Position numbers and translations under genes: made by a program
Notes under the pieces: model-generated
What the model saw: only the letters and a program-made list of their open reading frames with translations
Databases searched by the model: none
What the model was told of the DNA's origin: nothing
Assembly: GCF_019312585.1 (NCBI RefSeq)
Contig: NZ_JAHWDP010000005.1
Location: forward strand, 124,001-188,000
DNA: 64,000 bases
Direction: 5' to 3'
DNA from: Halomarinibacterium sedimenti
GTDB lineage: Bacteria; Bacteroidota; Bacteroidia; Flavobacteriales; Flavobacteriaceae
Shown here: one piece after another, positions 16,777 to 25,455 of the stretch
How the letters are laid out: each line of letters opens with the position of its first letter
Position numbering within the stretch: the first letter of the stretch is position 1

Positions 16777-17592
16777 TTAATCTGAAAGCTTAAAATTGTA
16801 GATTATCTTCCCTATTTGCTTAGCAGGAGCATTTTCATCTGCATTAAAGCGTGTTGCTAAGGCAGCTCTTTTTGCTGGCTCTAACAAGCACCTTGAATTA
16901 TTTGTAGTACCGCGAACTCCAGGAGTTGCACTTATCACTTTTCCATTTCGGTCTACTTCAATACTCACGACCACTTTACCAGCTTCGTTGCAATCCTGTA
17001 CAAACTTTTCTTTGTTTATGGCTTTTCTTCCACCAAGCAAATAATTTCCATCACCGTCTAGTCCTTTTCCTGTTCCATAGTAGCTACTAGCATTGGGGTC
17101 TCCATTGGGATCTCCTTTATCACCTGCTTTGTCATCGTTACCTTCACTCCCATCGGCTTTTCCATCATTTTTTGGCCCGTTGATAAGGCTTGACAATGCA
17201 TCAGTAGTTGACTTATCTGGCTTGGGATCGGGTTTTTTTGTTTCTACCTTTTTGGGAACTTCCTTAGGAGTTTCTTTTATAGTTTCCTTCTTTTCCTTTT
17301 TAATAACTGGAGCATCGTCGTTATCCTGCGTAACCACCTCTTCGTTTACTTCAGTTTTGGTTTCTGGAATAGGTTCGGGTGTTGTTTCCTTGGGTGCTGT
17401 TTTAATAGGCTCGTTGGGCTGTTCATCTCCCTTACCATAATCCATGGTACCAAAGTTTACGGCAATACCATTTTCTGGAGGTGGATCTAAATACGTAAAT
17501 CCGAAGTAAAAAAGCAATATCAGAATAATCACGTGTAAGATTACTGTGATAGTCATGCTTTTTCTTTTGTCTTTAGTATCCAGCAAACTCAT
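16777..17592 (-). CDS. TonB-like energy transducer
   Basis: A 271-residue protein with one N-terminal membrane helix (about 14-33), a long periplasmic linker rich in Pro, Glu, Lys and Asp (about 50-180, with a GDKGDPNGDPNASS stretch) and a TonB C-terminal domain (about 190-271: VVVSIEVDRNGKVISATPGV ... IIYNFKLSD). It should transmit proton-motive force from ExbB-ExbD to outer-membrane transporters. It begins 2 bases after the exbD gene, so exbB-exbD-tonB is one operon. No outer-membrane receptor gene lies nearby, so the client is not evident. Confidence 0.88.
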   Translation of the reverse strand: MSLLDTKDKRKSMTITVILHVIILILLFYFGFTYLDPPPENGIAVNFGTMDYGKGDEQPNEPIKTAPKETTPEPIPETKTEVNEEVVTQDNDDAPVIKKEKKETIKETPKEVPKKVETKKPDPKPDKSTTDALSSLINGPKNDGKADGSEGNDDKAGDKGDPNGDPNASSYYGTGKGLDGDGNYLLGGRKAINKEKFVQDCNEAGKVVVSIEVDRNGKVISATPGVRGTTNNSRCLLEPAKRAALATRFNADENAPAKQIGKIIYNFKLSD

Positions 17593-17594
17593 GG

Positions 17595-17987
17595 TTAATT
17601 GGGTCTAACAGCTAATACAACTTTAAAATTATTTTTATTAGCAATATCCATCACAAACACGGCGTCCTCTATAGGAACTCCTTCTTCGGCACGCAGAATA
17701 ATAGTGGGTTCCTTTTGTCCAGCTAAAGCTGTCTTTAATTCTTTCTCTATGCTGAATTCACTCACGCGTTCCTTATTCACGTAATAAGCGCCATCTTTTG
17801 TAATACTCACCGAAGCTTTTTGCTGATTACTGGATTTTCCTTTTGCCTTTGGCAGAATTAAATCTAATGCATCCGGCGTAATGGCTGGCGAAGTCAATAA
17901 AAAGAATACCAACAAGAGAAACACGATATCTGTCATCGAGCTCATGCTAAATTCTGCACTTACTTTATTTCGTCCTCTTAAATTCAT
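17595..17987 (-). CDS. exbD: Biopolymer transport protein ExbD/TolR family
   Basis: A 130-residue inner-membrane protein with one N-terminal helix. The start MNLRGRNKVSAEFSMSSMTD is followed by IVFLLLVFFLLTSP, in which the conserved Asp of SMTDIVF is the proton-carrying residue of ExbD/TolR proteins. A periplasmic domain (about 45-130) follows. Its ATG overlaps the last base of the exbB stop (TAATG), so translation is coupled. With ExbB it forms the proton channel that powers the adjacent TonB. Confidence 0.93.
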   Translation of the reverse strand: MNLRGRNKVSAEFSMSSMTDIVFLLLVFFLLTSPAITPDALDLILPKAKGKSSNQQKASVSITKDGAYYVNKERVSEFSIEKELKTALAGQKEPTIILRAEEGVPIEDAVFVMDIANKNNFKVVLAVRPN

Positions 17988-18688
17988 TAAGCAGGTTCAT
18001 TTAATAAATCCAAGAAATCTACTGCTGTGGCTTCCATTTGATGCACCACTTTATCAGTTTTTACGACTAGATGATTATAGCCCATATAGGCAATAATTCC
18101 TACTATAAGACCCGCAACAGTAGTTGTCATAGCCGTGTAAATACCTTCGGCCAAAGTTCCCATTTCTGCCTGCCCACTACTGGTGGCCAATTGGTGAAAA
18201 GCTAATACCATTCCTATAACTGTTCCCAAGAATCCAATCATAGGGGCAGCCCCCGCAATAGTAGCAAGGATACTCACATTTTTTTCCAGTTTATATACTT
18301 CCAATCGTCCTGCATTTTCAATAGCAGTATTAATATCATCCAATGGACTTCCTATACGGGATATTCCTTTTTCAGTAAGACGGGCAACAGGAGTATTATG
18401 CTGAGCGCAAAGCACTTTTGCACCCTGAATGTTCCCACTGGAAACTTGATCTCGAATTTGATTCATAAAATTGCTATCCATTTTTGAAGCTGCTTTAATA
18501 GCAAATAGTCTTTCAAAATATAGGTACACTGCCACAAAAAGAAGCACAAAAAGTACTGCAATAATAATTTGCCCAGCGAGTCCACCACTCACGATAAGAT
18601 CCATAATGGATAAGGTTTTCTCAACTGATTCTGGTTCCAGCTCTTGCAAAGCAATGTCTGTATCCTCCTGTAAAAAGAAGTTTAGCAT
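17987..18688 (-). CDS. exbB: MotA/TolQ/ExbB proton-channel protein
   Basis: A 233-residue protein with three membrane helices (about 30-55, 140-165, 180-205). GAAPMIGFLGTVIGMVLAF and TTTVAGLIVGIIAYMGYN are the conserved ExbB/TolQ channel helices. It is the first gene of the exbB-exbD-tonB operon. Genes for TolB/Pal are not adjacent, which favours an ExbB role over TolQ. Confidence 0.93.
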   Translation of the reverse strand: MLNFFLQEDTDIALQELEPESVEKTLSIMDLIVSGGLAGQIIIAVLFVLLFVAVYLYFERLFAIKAASKMDSNFMNQIRDQVSSGNIQGAKVLCAQHNTPVARLTEKGISRIGSPLDDINTAIENAGRLEVYKLEKNVSILATIAGAAPMIGFLGTVIGMVLAFHQLATSSGQAEMGTLAEGIYTAMTTTVAGLIVGIIAYMGYNHLVVKTDKVVHQMEATAVDFLDLLNEPA

Positions 18689-18737
18689 AAGTAAATATGT
18701 TTTTATTGGTTAACGGATGAAGTAACTATAAATTGTT

Positions 18738-20123
18738 TTAAACATGGTGAAATAAAACCCGCTCAAAAAGAAGGAAAACTCCAGCACCTGTAATAAAGCC
18801 AATAAATGCGAGCCAGGTAATTTTTTTAAGGTACCATATAAAGTCTATTCGCTCCATTCCCATAGCGGCAACACCAGCAGCAGAACCAATAATTAACATA
18901 CTACCCCCTGTACCAGCAGAATAAGCAATGAAGTGCCATAAAACAGAATCCGTTGGTGAATCATACATTCCAATAGAAGCTGCAACCAAGGGTACATTAT
19001 CTATTATTGCAGAGAATACACCAAGTAATATCACAACAACATCTTGATTCGGTATCGCAGATTGTAAAACTTCGGCTAAATAACGAAGTGTCCCAACGGG
19101 ATCTCCATTTTCGGCAACACCATAGACTAAAGACTCCAATCCAGCAACCGCCATTAAAATCCCAAGAAAGAATAAGATACTTGAAATTTCGATCCTTGAT
19201 AACGCCTTATGCGCAGAGTATAAATGTCTGCGTTCCTTGCTAAAGTCCTCCTCTGGGTGTATATATTCTGAAACAAGCCATACAACCCCAAGCGCCAACA
19301 TCATTCCCATATAGGGTGGCAAGTGGGTTAAAGTTTTAAAAACAGGCACCGAAACTATCATTCCAAGACCTAAAAAAAGCATGGTTCTGCTACTTAATAA
19401 CTTTTCGGACACAGTATCTTGGTCACTATCTTCCATTTCAATTTTACCTCTAAAGGCTGGTAAATAAGAAGCAACAAGAAAAGGAACTACAAAACAAACA
19501 ATGGAAGGTAGTACCACAAACTCAATTAAACCTAAAGCCGTTACTTTATTTGCAATCCATAGCATAGTAGTGGTAACGTCTCCAATTGGAGACCAAGCTC
19601 CGCCAGCATTCGCCGCAATTACAACCAAGGAAGCGTACCAAATTCTATCGGTTTTTGAATGAATTAATTTTCGAAGCAACGTAACCAATACGATAGTAGC
19701 AGTAAGATTGTCTATTATGGCAGATAGGATAAAAGCCAATATCCCAATAATCCATAATAATTTTCGCTTACTTTTTGTTTTAACAGCACTTTTAAGCACT
19801 TCAAATCCTCGATGTAAATCAATAATTTCAACAATGGTCATCGCTCCTATCAAGAAAATAAGAATCTCTGCCGTTTTCCCTAAGTGATGCAGTAGTGTAT
19901 TATCAAAGCCATGATGAGCTTCATCAGTGCCAGATAGTCCATCAAACACATTCTCATAGGTATCAATTACATTAAACCATCCTTTATAAAAACCTACGGC
20001 TAACAATGCCCAAATTAAGGCTGCCATGATCAATGCAGGTACAGTTTTATCTAATTTTAAAGGATGTTCTAAAGTGATGGATAAGTATCCTATCACAAAA
20101 ATTAAAATGATAATCGATTCCAT
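18738..20123 (-). CDS. nhaD: NhaD-type Na+/H+ antiporter
   Basis: A 461-residue inner-membrane transporter with about twelve predicted helices, from the ion-transporter superfamily. ILSAIIDNLTATIVLVTLL, then AANAGGAWSPIGDVTTTMLW and, in the second half, FSAIIDNVPLVAASIGM and SAGTGGSMLIIGSAAGVAAM are the paired, inverted IDN and GG-S/T motifs characteristic of NhaD. It exchanges Na+ (or Li+) for H+, which suits a marine or salt-exposed cell. It stands between the exbB operon and the dehydrogenase gene with 49- and 22-base gaps. Confidence 0.9.
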   Translation of the reverse strand: MESIIILIFVIGYLSITLEHPLKLDKTVPALIMAALIWALLAVGFYKGWFNVIDTYENVFDGLSGTDEAHHGFDNTLLHHLGKTAEILIFLIGAMTIVEIIDLHRGFEVLKSAVKTKSKRKLLWIIGILAFILSAIIDNLTATIVLVTLLRKLIHSKTDRIWYASLVVIAANAGGAWSPIGDVTTTMLWIANKVTALGLIEFVVLPSIVCFVVPFLVASYLPAFRGKIEMEDSDQDTVSEKLLSSRTMLFLGLGMIVSVPVFKTLTHLPPYMGMMLALGVVWLVSEYIHPEEDFSKERRHLYSAHKALSRIEISSILFFLGILMAVAGLESLVYGVAENGDPVGTLRYLAEVLQSAIPNQDVVVILLGVFSAIIDNVPLVAASIGMYDSPTDSVLWHFIAYSAGTGGSMLIIGSAAGVAAMGMERIDFIWYLKKITWLAFIGFITGAGVFLLFERVLFHHV

Positions 20124-20145
20124 AAAAGGGGGGATTAATTGTTGT

Positions 20146-21372
20146 CTAAATTAACTGTTTCAATGCAATTTCAAAAGCAGTTTTACTAATATTTGTTTTA
20201 CTACTATTATTGTCAAAGGTATTTTGAATGGCATTCTTAATGGTAATGGATGTATCATTAAAAATGGCTTCATCGGTCATCTGTACTTTGCGCTCCATAA
20301 AATAAGCAAACACGCGTGCCATTCCGCAATTACTAATAAAATCTGGAATAAGACTTACCTTTTCATCGGTATATTCCATAATGGGACCAAAGAAGATAGC
20401 TTTATCTGCAAAAGGTACATTGGCACCACAACTTATTACTTCCAAACCAGATCCAATCATTTCTGAGATTTGCTCTTTCGTAATTAATCGTGAGGCGGCA
20501 CAAGGTGCAAAAACTTCAGTCTTAAGCTTCCAAATCTTATTGTTAATATCATCAAAAGGAATCATGTTTTTTGCAACCAATTTGTTTCCATCTTTATTTA
20601 GAAACAAACCTTTTATTTCTTCAAAACTGAAGCCCTCTTCCTTAATAATACCTCCCGAACTATCAATAATCCCAACCACTTTAGCTCCCATTTGGGCCAA
20701 ATAATAGGCTGCTGCCGCCCCCACATTTCCAAAACCTTGTACCACTGCACGTTTCCCTTCCACACTGCCACCGTAAATATCATAATAATGACGCACTGCT
20801 TCAGCCACGCCATACCCTGTAATCATATCGGCCACAGTATATTTTCGGCTTACATCTGGAGAATAATTTACATTTTCCAACACCTTTATCACCCCTTGAC
20901 GCAACTGCCCAATTCGGTTAATTTTATCCGCTTCTGTTGGGCTAAAATGTCCATTAAACACCCCTTCTTGCGGATGCCAAACACCACTTTCTTCGGTTAT
21001 AGGAATAACTTCATGAATCTCATCTACATTTAAATCACCCCCCGTCCCATAATAGGCTTTTAACAAGGGAGAAACTGCCTTATACCAACGCTCTAAAACG
21101 CCTTTCTTGCGAGGATCGCTTGGGTCGAAATTAATTCCCGATTTTGCTCCTCCAATTGGCGGTCCAGAAACGGTAAACTTTACCTCCATGGTTTTTGCCA
21201 AACTCAACACTTCGTTTTGATCTAGTCCCGGACGCATACGTGTTCCACCACCAGCGGCACCACCTCGTAACGAGTTGATAACCGTCCAGCCTTCGGCTTC
21301 GGTTTCGGGGTCATTCCAGTGAAAAACAATTTCGGGGTCTTTTTCTTCGTACTTTTTAAGAAGTTCCTTCAT
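20146..21372 (-). CDS. Glu/Leu/Phe/Val dehydrogenase family protein
   Basis: A 408-residue NAD(P)-dependent amino-acid dehydrogenase. The catalytic segment GPPIGGAKSGINFDP (about 96-110) contains the active-site lysine. SLRGGAAGGGTRMRPG lies before it, and the Rossmann motif is VVQGFGNVGAAAAYYLAQMGAKVVG (near 208-232, shown here in its core). CAASRLITKEQI and NCGMARVFAYFMER follow. The family includes glutamate, leucine, phenylalanine and valine dehydrogenases, and I cannot settle the substrate by eye. The length (408) is closer to glutamate than to leucine dehydrogenase. A promoter box lies just upstream. Confidence 0.85.
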   Translation of the reverse strand: MKELLKKYEEKDPEIVFHWNDPETEAEGWTVINSLRGGAAGGGTRMRPGLDQNEVLSLAKTMEVKFTVSGPPIGGAKSGINFDPSDPRKKGVLERWYKAVSPLLKAYYGTGGDLNVDEIHEVIPITEESGVWHPQEGVFNGHFSPTEADKINRIGQLRQGVIKVLENVNYSPDVSRKYTVADMITGYGVAEAVRHYYDIYGGSVEGKRAVVQGFGNVGAAAAYYLAQMGAKVVGIIDSSGGIIKEEGFSFEEIKGLFLNKDGNKLVAKNMIPFDDINNKIWKLKTEVFAPCAASRLITKEQISEMIGSGLEVISCGANVPFADKAIFFGPIMEYTDEKVSLIPDFISNCGMARVFAYFMERKVQMTDEAIFNDTSITIKNAIQNTFDNNSSKTNISKTAFEIALKQLI

Positions 21373-21394
21373 CTATAATTGGTAAGTAAGACCG

Positions 21395-21402
21395 CAAATA
21401 TA
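21395..21402 (-). promoter_or_regulatory. Promoter -7 box of the amino-acid dehydrogenase
   Basis: Minus-strand TATATTTG is a perfect TAnnTTTG box, 23 bases before the start codon. No -33 TTG is visible at the expected distance. Confidence 0.45.
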
Positions 21403-21440
21403 AAAAATTGAAAAGGGTAAAGATTAATTTTAGGTAAAAT

Positions 21441-22505
21441 TTATGGATTGAATAGTATCCCACTAGAATGATCGTCTTTGGCTCCAGTAACACTTGCCAA
21501 ACAATTTACCTCATTGCGTAATTTTAGCACTCCTAAAAGTCCAAAAACCAAAGCCTCTTTAAATTCCAAAATTTGTGAATTTGGAACAATTATATTTAAT
21601 GATTTCTGAGCTTTTAATCTTTCCAATAAAAAGGTATTATAGGCTCCACCACCTGTTATGAATATAGAACTGTTTTCTTTAAACTGATTTGAAAGTTGCA
21701 TAGCCACGTGCTCCACAAACGTTCGTAAAATGTTCTGGGGCGTTTCTTTTGAAGCTTCCAACAACGGAAAAATATATTGTTGCACCCATTCTAAGCCTAA
21801 GCTCTTTGGAGGCTTTTCAGAATAAAATGATAGCATGTTTAATTGGCTTAACAGTACTGTGTTGAGAGTTCCCCTTTCTGCAAAAGTGCCACTTTTATCA
21901 AACGGCGTTCCTAATTTTTCAGCATAAAAATTCATTACGATATTCACAGGGCAAATATCATAGGCGATTCGCTTTTCTTTTTCTTCAAAAGAGACGTTGG
22001 CAAATCCGCCCAAGTTTAAACAATAATCATTCGCTGAAAATAGAAGTCGATCTCCAATTGGCACCAGTGGCGCTCCTTGCCCACCCATTACCACGTCCTG
22101 TATTCTAAAATCACAAACCACTTTTTGCTGAATTCTTTTAGCTAATAATGGAAGATTTCCTATTTGCAGTGTGATTCCTTTATGGGGTTCATGTAAAATG
22201 GTATGCCCGTGACTACAAACCGCCTCTAAATTGGTAATGGAATGCTTTTCTATAAATGTTGTAATTACTTCGGAAAGATAGTAAGTGTATTCTTTGTTCA
22301 ACGTTTGTAATCTTCCTTCAGAAAAGTGAATCGCCTCCTTTAATATTTCCTTCCAATCCTCTGAATAAGGTATCGTTTCGGCCACTTCAATCGTAAAATC
22401 CCATTCCCCTTTTTCAGAAACATGAAACGCACACAGCGCTAAATCTATCCCATCTAGCGAGGTGCCACTCATAACTCCAATAACTCGATACTTTGTTTTT
22501 TTCAT
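21441..22505 (-). CDS. anmK: Anhydro-N-acetylmuramic acid kinase
   Basis: A 354-residue kinase of cell-wall recycling that opens and phosphorylates anhydro-MurNAc to MurNAc-6-phosphate. The N-terminal ATP-binding segment VIGVMSGTSLDGIDLAL (about 8-24) is diagnostic. ICSHGHTILHEP-like (AVCSHGHTILHEP), GQGAPLVPIGDRLLF, NLGGFANVSF and FDKSGTFAERG follow, and FITGGGAYNTFL is near the end. The frame is open for 19 more codons upstream, but MKKTKYRVIGVMSG at 22505 gives the family's normal N-terminus, so I use it. It is divergent from the acyl-CoA dehydrogenase. Confidence 0.93.
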   Translation of the reverse strand: MKKTKYRVIGVMSGTSLDGIDLALCAFHVSEKGEWDFTIEVAETIPYSEDWKEILKEAIHFSEGRLQTLNKEYTYYLSEVITTFIEKHSITNLEAVCSHGHTILHEPHKGITLQIGNLPLLAKRIQQKVVCDFRIQDVVMGGQGAPLVPIGDRLLFSANDYCLNLGGFANVSFEEKEKRIAYDICPVNIVMNFYAEKLGTPFDKSGTFAERGTLNTVLLSQLNMLSFYSEKPPKSLGLEWVQQYIFPLLEASKETPQNILRTFVEHVAMQLSNQFKENSSIFITGGGAYNTFLLERLKAQKSLNIIVPNSQILEFKEALVFGLLGVLKLRNEVNCLASVTGAKDDHSSGILFNP

Positions 22506-22528
22506 TTTGGTAAAAATAACGGGTTTTA

Positions 22529-22559
22529 TTGAAAATCTCTCATCAATGAAGTATCTTTG
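22529..22559 (+). promoter_or_regulatory. Promoter of the acyl-CoA dehydrogenase
   Basis: TTG (22529-22531), 20-base spacer and TATCTTTG (22552-22559) match the Bacteroidetes TTG-N17-23-TAnnTTTG promoter perfectly. The start codon lies 40 bases further on. The open frame upstream of the chosen ATG overlaps this promoter, supporting the later start. Confidence 0.8.
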
Positions 22560-22598
22560 CACTCATTTCGAAAACGATTTAGAGATAAACCTTTTATT

Positions 22599-23741
22599 AT
22601 GGATTTTAGCCTTTCTGAAGAACACCTAATGATACGCGATGCGGCTCGCGATTTTGCCAAAACAGAACTCCTTCCAGGTGTTATAGAGCGTGACAACTTA
22701 CAAAAATTCCCAACCGAACAGGTAAAGAAAATGGGAGAGCTTGGCTTTCTTGGAATGATGGTCGACCCAAAATACGGTGGGGGCGGGATGGATACCGTTT
22801 CCTACGTCTTGGCCATGGAAGAATTGAGCAAAATTGATGCTTCGGCTTCGGTTATTGTATCGGTTAATAATTCTTTGGTATGTTACGGATTACAAGCGTA
22901 TGGTTCTGAAGAACAAAAACAAAAATATCTTACCAAACTTGCTACAGGACAATCCATTGGTGCATTTTGTTTAAGCGAACCCGAAGCGGGAAGCGACGCT
23001 ACTTCGCAACGAACTACTGCAATTGATAAAGGTGATCACTATCTTTTAAACGGAACCAAAAACTGGATTACCAATGGTGGCACCGCCGACTATTATTTAG
23101 TAATTGCACAAACTGATCGCGAAAAAGGACATAAAGGAATTAACGCTTTTATTGTTGAAAAAGGCTGGGAAGGATTTGAAGTAGGTCCTAAAGAAGATAA
23201 ATTAGGCATTCGCGGAAGCGATACCCATTCGTTAAACTTTAACGATGTAAGAGTGCCGAAGGAAAATAGAATAGGTGAAGATGGCTTCGGATTTAAATTC
23301 GCCATGAAAACCCTTAGTGGTGGCCGTATCGGGATTGCTGCACAAGCTTTAGGAATTGCGGCTGGCGCGTATGAATTGGCGAGAGATTATTCAAAAATTA
23401 GAAAGTCTTTTGGTACCGAAATTTGCAACCATCAAGCCATTGCATTTAAATTGGCAGATATGCATACACAAATTGAAGCAGCGCGTCATTTGGTGATGAA
23501 AGCAGCTTGGGATAAAGACCAAGGCAATAATTACGATATGAGTAGTGCCATTGCAAAATTACATGCATCGCAAACTGCAATGGACGTTACCGTTGAGGCA
23601 GTACAGATTCATGGTGGAAATGGATTTGTAAAAGAATACCACGTAGAACGACTCATGCGTGATGCCAAAATCACTCAGATTTACGAAGGCACGAGTGAAA
23701 TTCAAAAAATTGTGATTTCGAGAGGATTGTTAAGAGATTAA
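22599..23741 (+). CDS. Acyl-CoA dehydrogenase (short-chain/butyryl type)
   Basis: A 380-residue FAD enzyme that oxidises acyl-CoA to enoyl-CoA in fatty-acid or branched-chain amino-acid breakdown. Family signatures are FCLSEPEAGSDATSQRT (near 123-139), NWITNGGTADYYLV, LGIRGSDTHSLNFNDVRVP, ALGIAAGAYELARDYS and the C-terminal QIHGGNGFVKEYHVERLMRDAKI, followed by IYEGTSEIQKIVISRGLL. The glutamate in YEGTSEIQ is the usual catalytic base of short-chain enzymes. The start is ATG 22599 (MDFSLSEEHLM). It is a single gene between a strong promoter and a strong terminator. Confidence 0.93.
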   Translation: MDFSLSEEHLMIRDAARDFAKTELLPGVIERDNLQKFPTEQVKKMGELGFLGMMVDPKYGGGGMDTVSYVLAMEELSKIDASASVIVSVNNSLVCYGLQAYGSEEQKQKYLTKLATGQSIGAFCLSEPEAGSDATSQRTTAIDKGDHYLLNGTKNWITNGGTADYYLVIAQTDREKGHKGINAFIVEKGWEGFEVGPKEDKLGIRGSDTHSLNFNDVRVPKENRIGEDGFGFKFAMKTLSGGRIGIAAQALGIAAGAYELARDYSKIRKSFGTEICNHQAIAFKLADMHTQIEAARHLVMKAAWDKDQGNNYDMSSAIAKLHASQTAMDVTVEAVQIHGGNGFVKEYHVERLMRDAKITQIYEGTSEIQKIVISRGLLRD

Positions 23742-23760
23742 AAAGCTATCAAGTTTGAAT

Positions 23761-23792
23761 AAAAAGCCCAACAAGTTTGTTGGGCTTTTTTG
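23761..23792 (+). terminator. Terminator after the acyl-CoA dehydrogenase
   Basis: A 14-bp perfect stem (AAAAAGCCCAACAA / TTGTTGGGCTTTTT) with a 2-base centre runs into a T-tract 20 bases after the stop codon. Confidence 0.92.
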
Positions 23793-23932
23793 TTTTTTAG
23801 AATTTTCAAAGTAACAAAATCATTAAATCTTCGACCTATAAAGCGTACTTTTCTAAAATGTACTGTCTAACTCAATTTTTTTACCGAAATTAACACTCCA
23901 AAAAAAATACTAACTCATAAATAGCCATACCT

Positions 23933-25273
23933 ATGTCTGATGATTTTGATTTATTAGAAACCGATTCCTCCTCAAAACAAGAAAAAGTAGAAGTAAACTG
24001 GGGAAAAGCCGTAGACCAAATGAAGTCTAAACTCGCACAGGAAGATGACCCTGAAATGCGACAAAAAATATTAAACGCCACCCTGGACGATGTGGTGGGG
24101 ATGGCCGAAAAAGACCGCACTTCACTACTCGACGCCATTAAAGACCTTACCGATTACCAAGACGAAGTAGGAATTATTTTCGAGAAATTCTCTACCCTTA
24201 ATGCGAAAGAGCAAAAGGTGATTGACGATGCGCAAAAAGCCTTAGAACGTGCCAGAATGGAACTGGAGGATGCCGAAAACGTAAAAGACAACTGGTGGAA
24301 TAACCTTTGGGGGCGTAAATCGCGTATCCGAAAAAAACAAGCCGAATTAGAAGCTGCCGAAAAAACCCGTGAAGCAGCTGATATGAAGGCCAAAGCGATG
24401 TTCCAAGAACGAATTGAAACGGCAGATGTACAGACTTTGCTAAGCGAATTGTCCTATAAAAGTCAAGCTGCTGTAACGCGTTTGAAAAATCGTGAAGTGG
24501 AAATAAAAGAAGTGGAGGACAAATTGCAAGATGCGATTGTGGAAGCAAGTAAAAACCACACCAAAGCCCTTGAAAAGAAAAAAGAAACCGAAGACCAACT
24601 CGAAGAGCAGTACGCTTTGTTAAAACAAGCGCGCCTTGAGCTGGAAGAAATTGCCGACAAACAATCGACTGCCTATAGCGAGGCCATTGGTAAAATTACT
24701 GTTATTGAGCAGAAAGTAGAAGAACTGGAAGGGTTGAAAAATGCATACACGACATTAGCTGCAAGTAAAGATAGCTTCGTGCATAAGCACAACTTAACCA
24801 TCAAGGTATTGACCTCTTTACGAAGTAATTTACAAACGCATCGTGCAAAACTGAAAAGTGATACCGATGAGCGTTTAAAATATTACGATGGCTATGTAGT
24901 GGCTTTAAAAGCACGTACCGATCAAGAGTTTGCCGCCATTTTAGAACACTTAGGTGTTAAAACAGATGAACATATTGGAACTACGCTGGCTGCTATGCAT
25001 AGTGCAAGTGCTAAGGCTCGCCAAGAAATGATGGACAACATCCCGGTTCACGAAAAAGTGATGCAAGGGGTGTATGGAAGTTATGCGGAAGCCCTTCAGG
25101 AAATTAGAGAAAAGGATGCCGAAATTCAGAAGGATTTTGCCAATCGTTACGGAATTGATATGAAAGAAATTTTTGAAGAATTCTATGCTAGCGATGGTAA
25201 TGCGCCATCCCCTAACCCTGAAAAAGCACCTGAAGATCCAAAACCTTCAGGAGATGGAGATTTATTGGGATAG
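23933..25273 (+). CDS. Cytoplasmic coiled-coil protein, first gene of an unknown operon
   Basis: A 446-residue soluble protein with no signal peptide or membrane helix. About residues 60-300 are almost continuous heptad-rich helix (for example KALERARMELEDAENVKDN, KKQAELEAAEKTREAADMKA, VEIKEVEDKLQDAIVEASKN), broken by a Trp-rich NWWNNLWGRK loop near 120. A second helical part (about 320-420) follows, and the C-terminal ~25 residues are a Pro/acidic tail (PSPNPEKAPEDPKPSGDG). Its overall shape recalls TelA-like (toxic-anion-resistance) coiled-coil proteins, but I see no diagnostic motif and do not assign it. It heads a run of six same-strand genes with an AAA+ ATPase. A weak promoter-like TACTTTTC lies at 23846-23853. 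Confidence 0.8.
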   Translation: MSDDFDLLETDSSSKQEKVEVNWGKAVDQMKSKLAQEDDPEMRQKILNATLDDVVGMAEKDRTSLLDAIKDLTDYQDEVGIIFEKFSTLNAKEQKVIDDAQKALERARMELEDAENVKDNWWNNLWGRKSRIRKKQAELEAAEKTREAADMKAKAMFQERIETADVQTLLSELSYKSQAAVTRLKNREVEIKEVEDKLQDAIVEASKNHTKALEKKKETEDQLEEQYALLKQARLELEEIADKQSTAYSEAIGKITVIEQKVEELEGLKNAYTTLAASKDSFVHKHNLTIKVLTSLRSNLQTHRAKLKSDTDERLKYYDGYVVALKARTDQEFAAILEHLGVKTDEHIGTTLAAMHSASAKARQEMMDNIPVHEKVMQGVYGSYAEALQEIREKDAEIQKDFANRYGIDMKEIFEEFYASDGNAPSPNPEKAPEDPKPSGDGDLLG

Positions 25274-25455
25274 TCAAATAAATGGACGCCGTGTCGTAGC
25301 TCGGCGTGACAAAAAATAATTACATCTTCTTTGTCATTGCGAACCTGCCTGCGGTAGGCAAGCTTAATTCGGAATCCATTTAAAATATCTAATAAATTCG
25401 ATTATGTATGCCTGCCAAACAGGAAAGCTCGACCAGTCAAAAACTAATGTAGAAA
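25274..25455. repeat. Intergenic stretch with palindromic repeats inside the unknown operon
   Basis: No gene is seen in these 182 bases. A hairpin with arms ACGCCG (25286-25291) and CGGCGT (25302-25307) is followed by a TGTCATTGCGAA sequence and a short palindrome TGCCTGCGGTAGGCA (25346-25360 region). A further GCCTGCC/AACAGG element follows near 25409-25422. Sequences of this kind, GC-rich against the AT-rich background, resemble dispersed palindromic intergenic repeats of Flavobacteriia. Confidence 0.5.

Noticed and set aside
20146-21372. Assigning leucine dehydrogenase specifically
   Set aside because: The catalytic and Rossmann motifs are shared by the whole Glu/Leu/Phe/Val family, and the length is longer than typical leucine dehydrogenase.
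23933-25273. Calling the coiled-coil protein TelA (toxic-anion resistance)
   Set aside because: Only the general shape (long coiled coil in an operon with membrane genes) agrees. No TelA-specific motif was recognised, so a name would be a guess.
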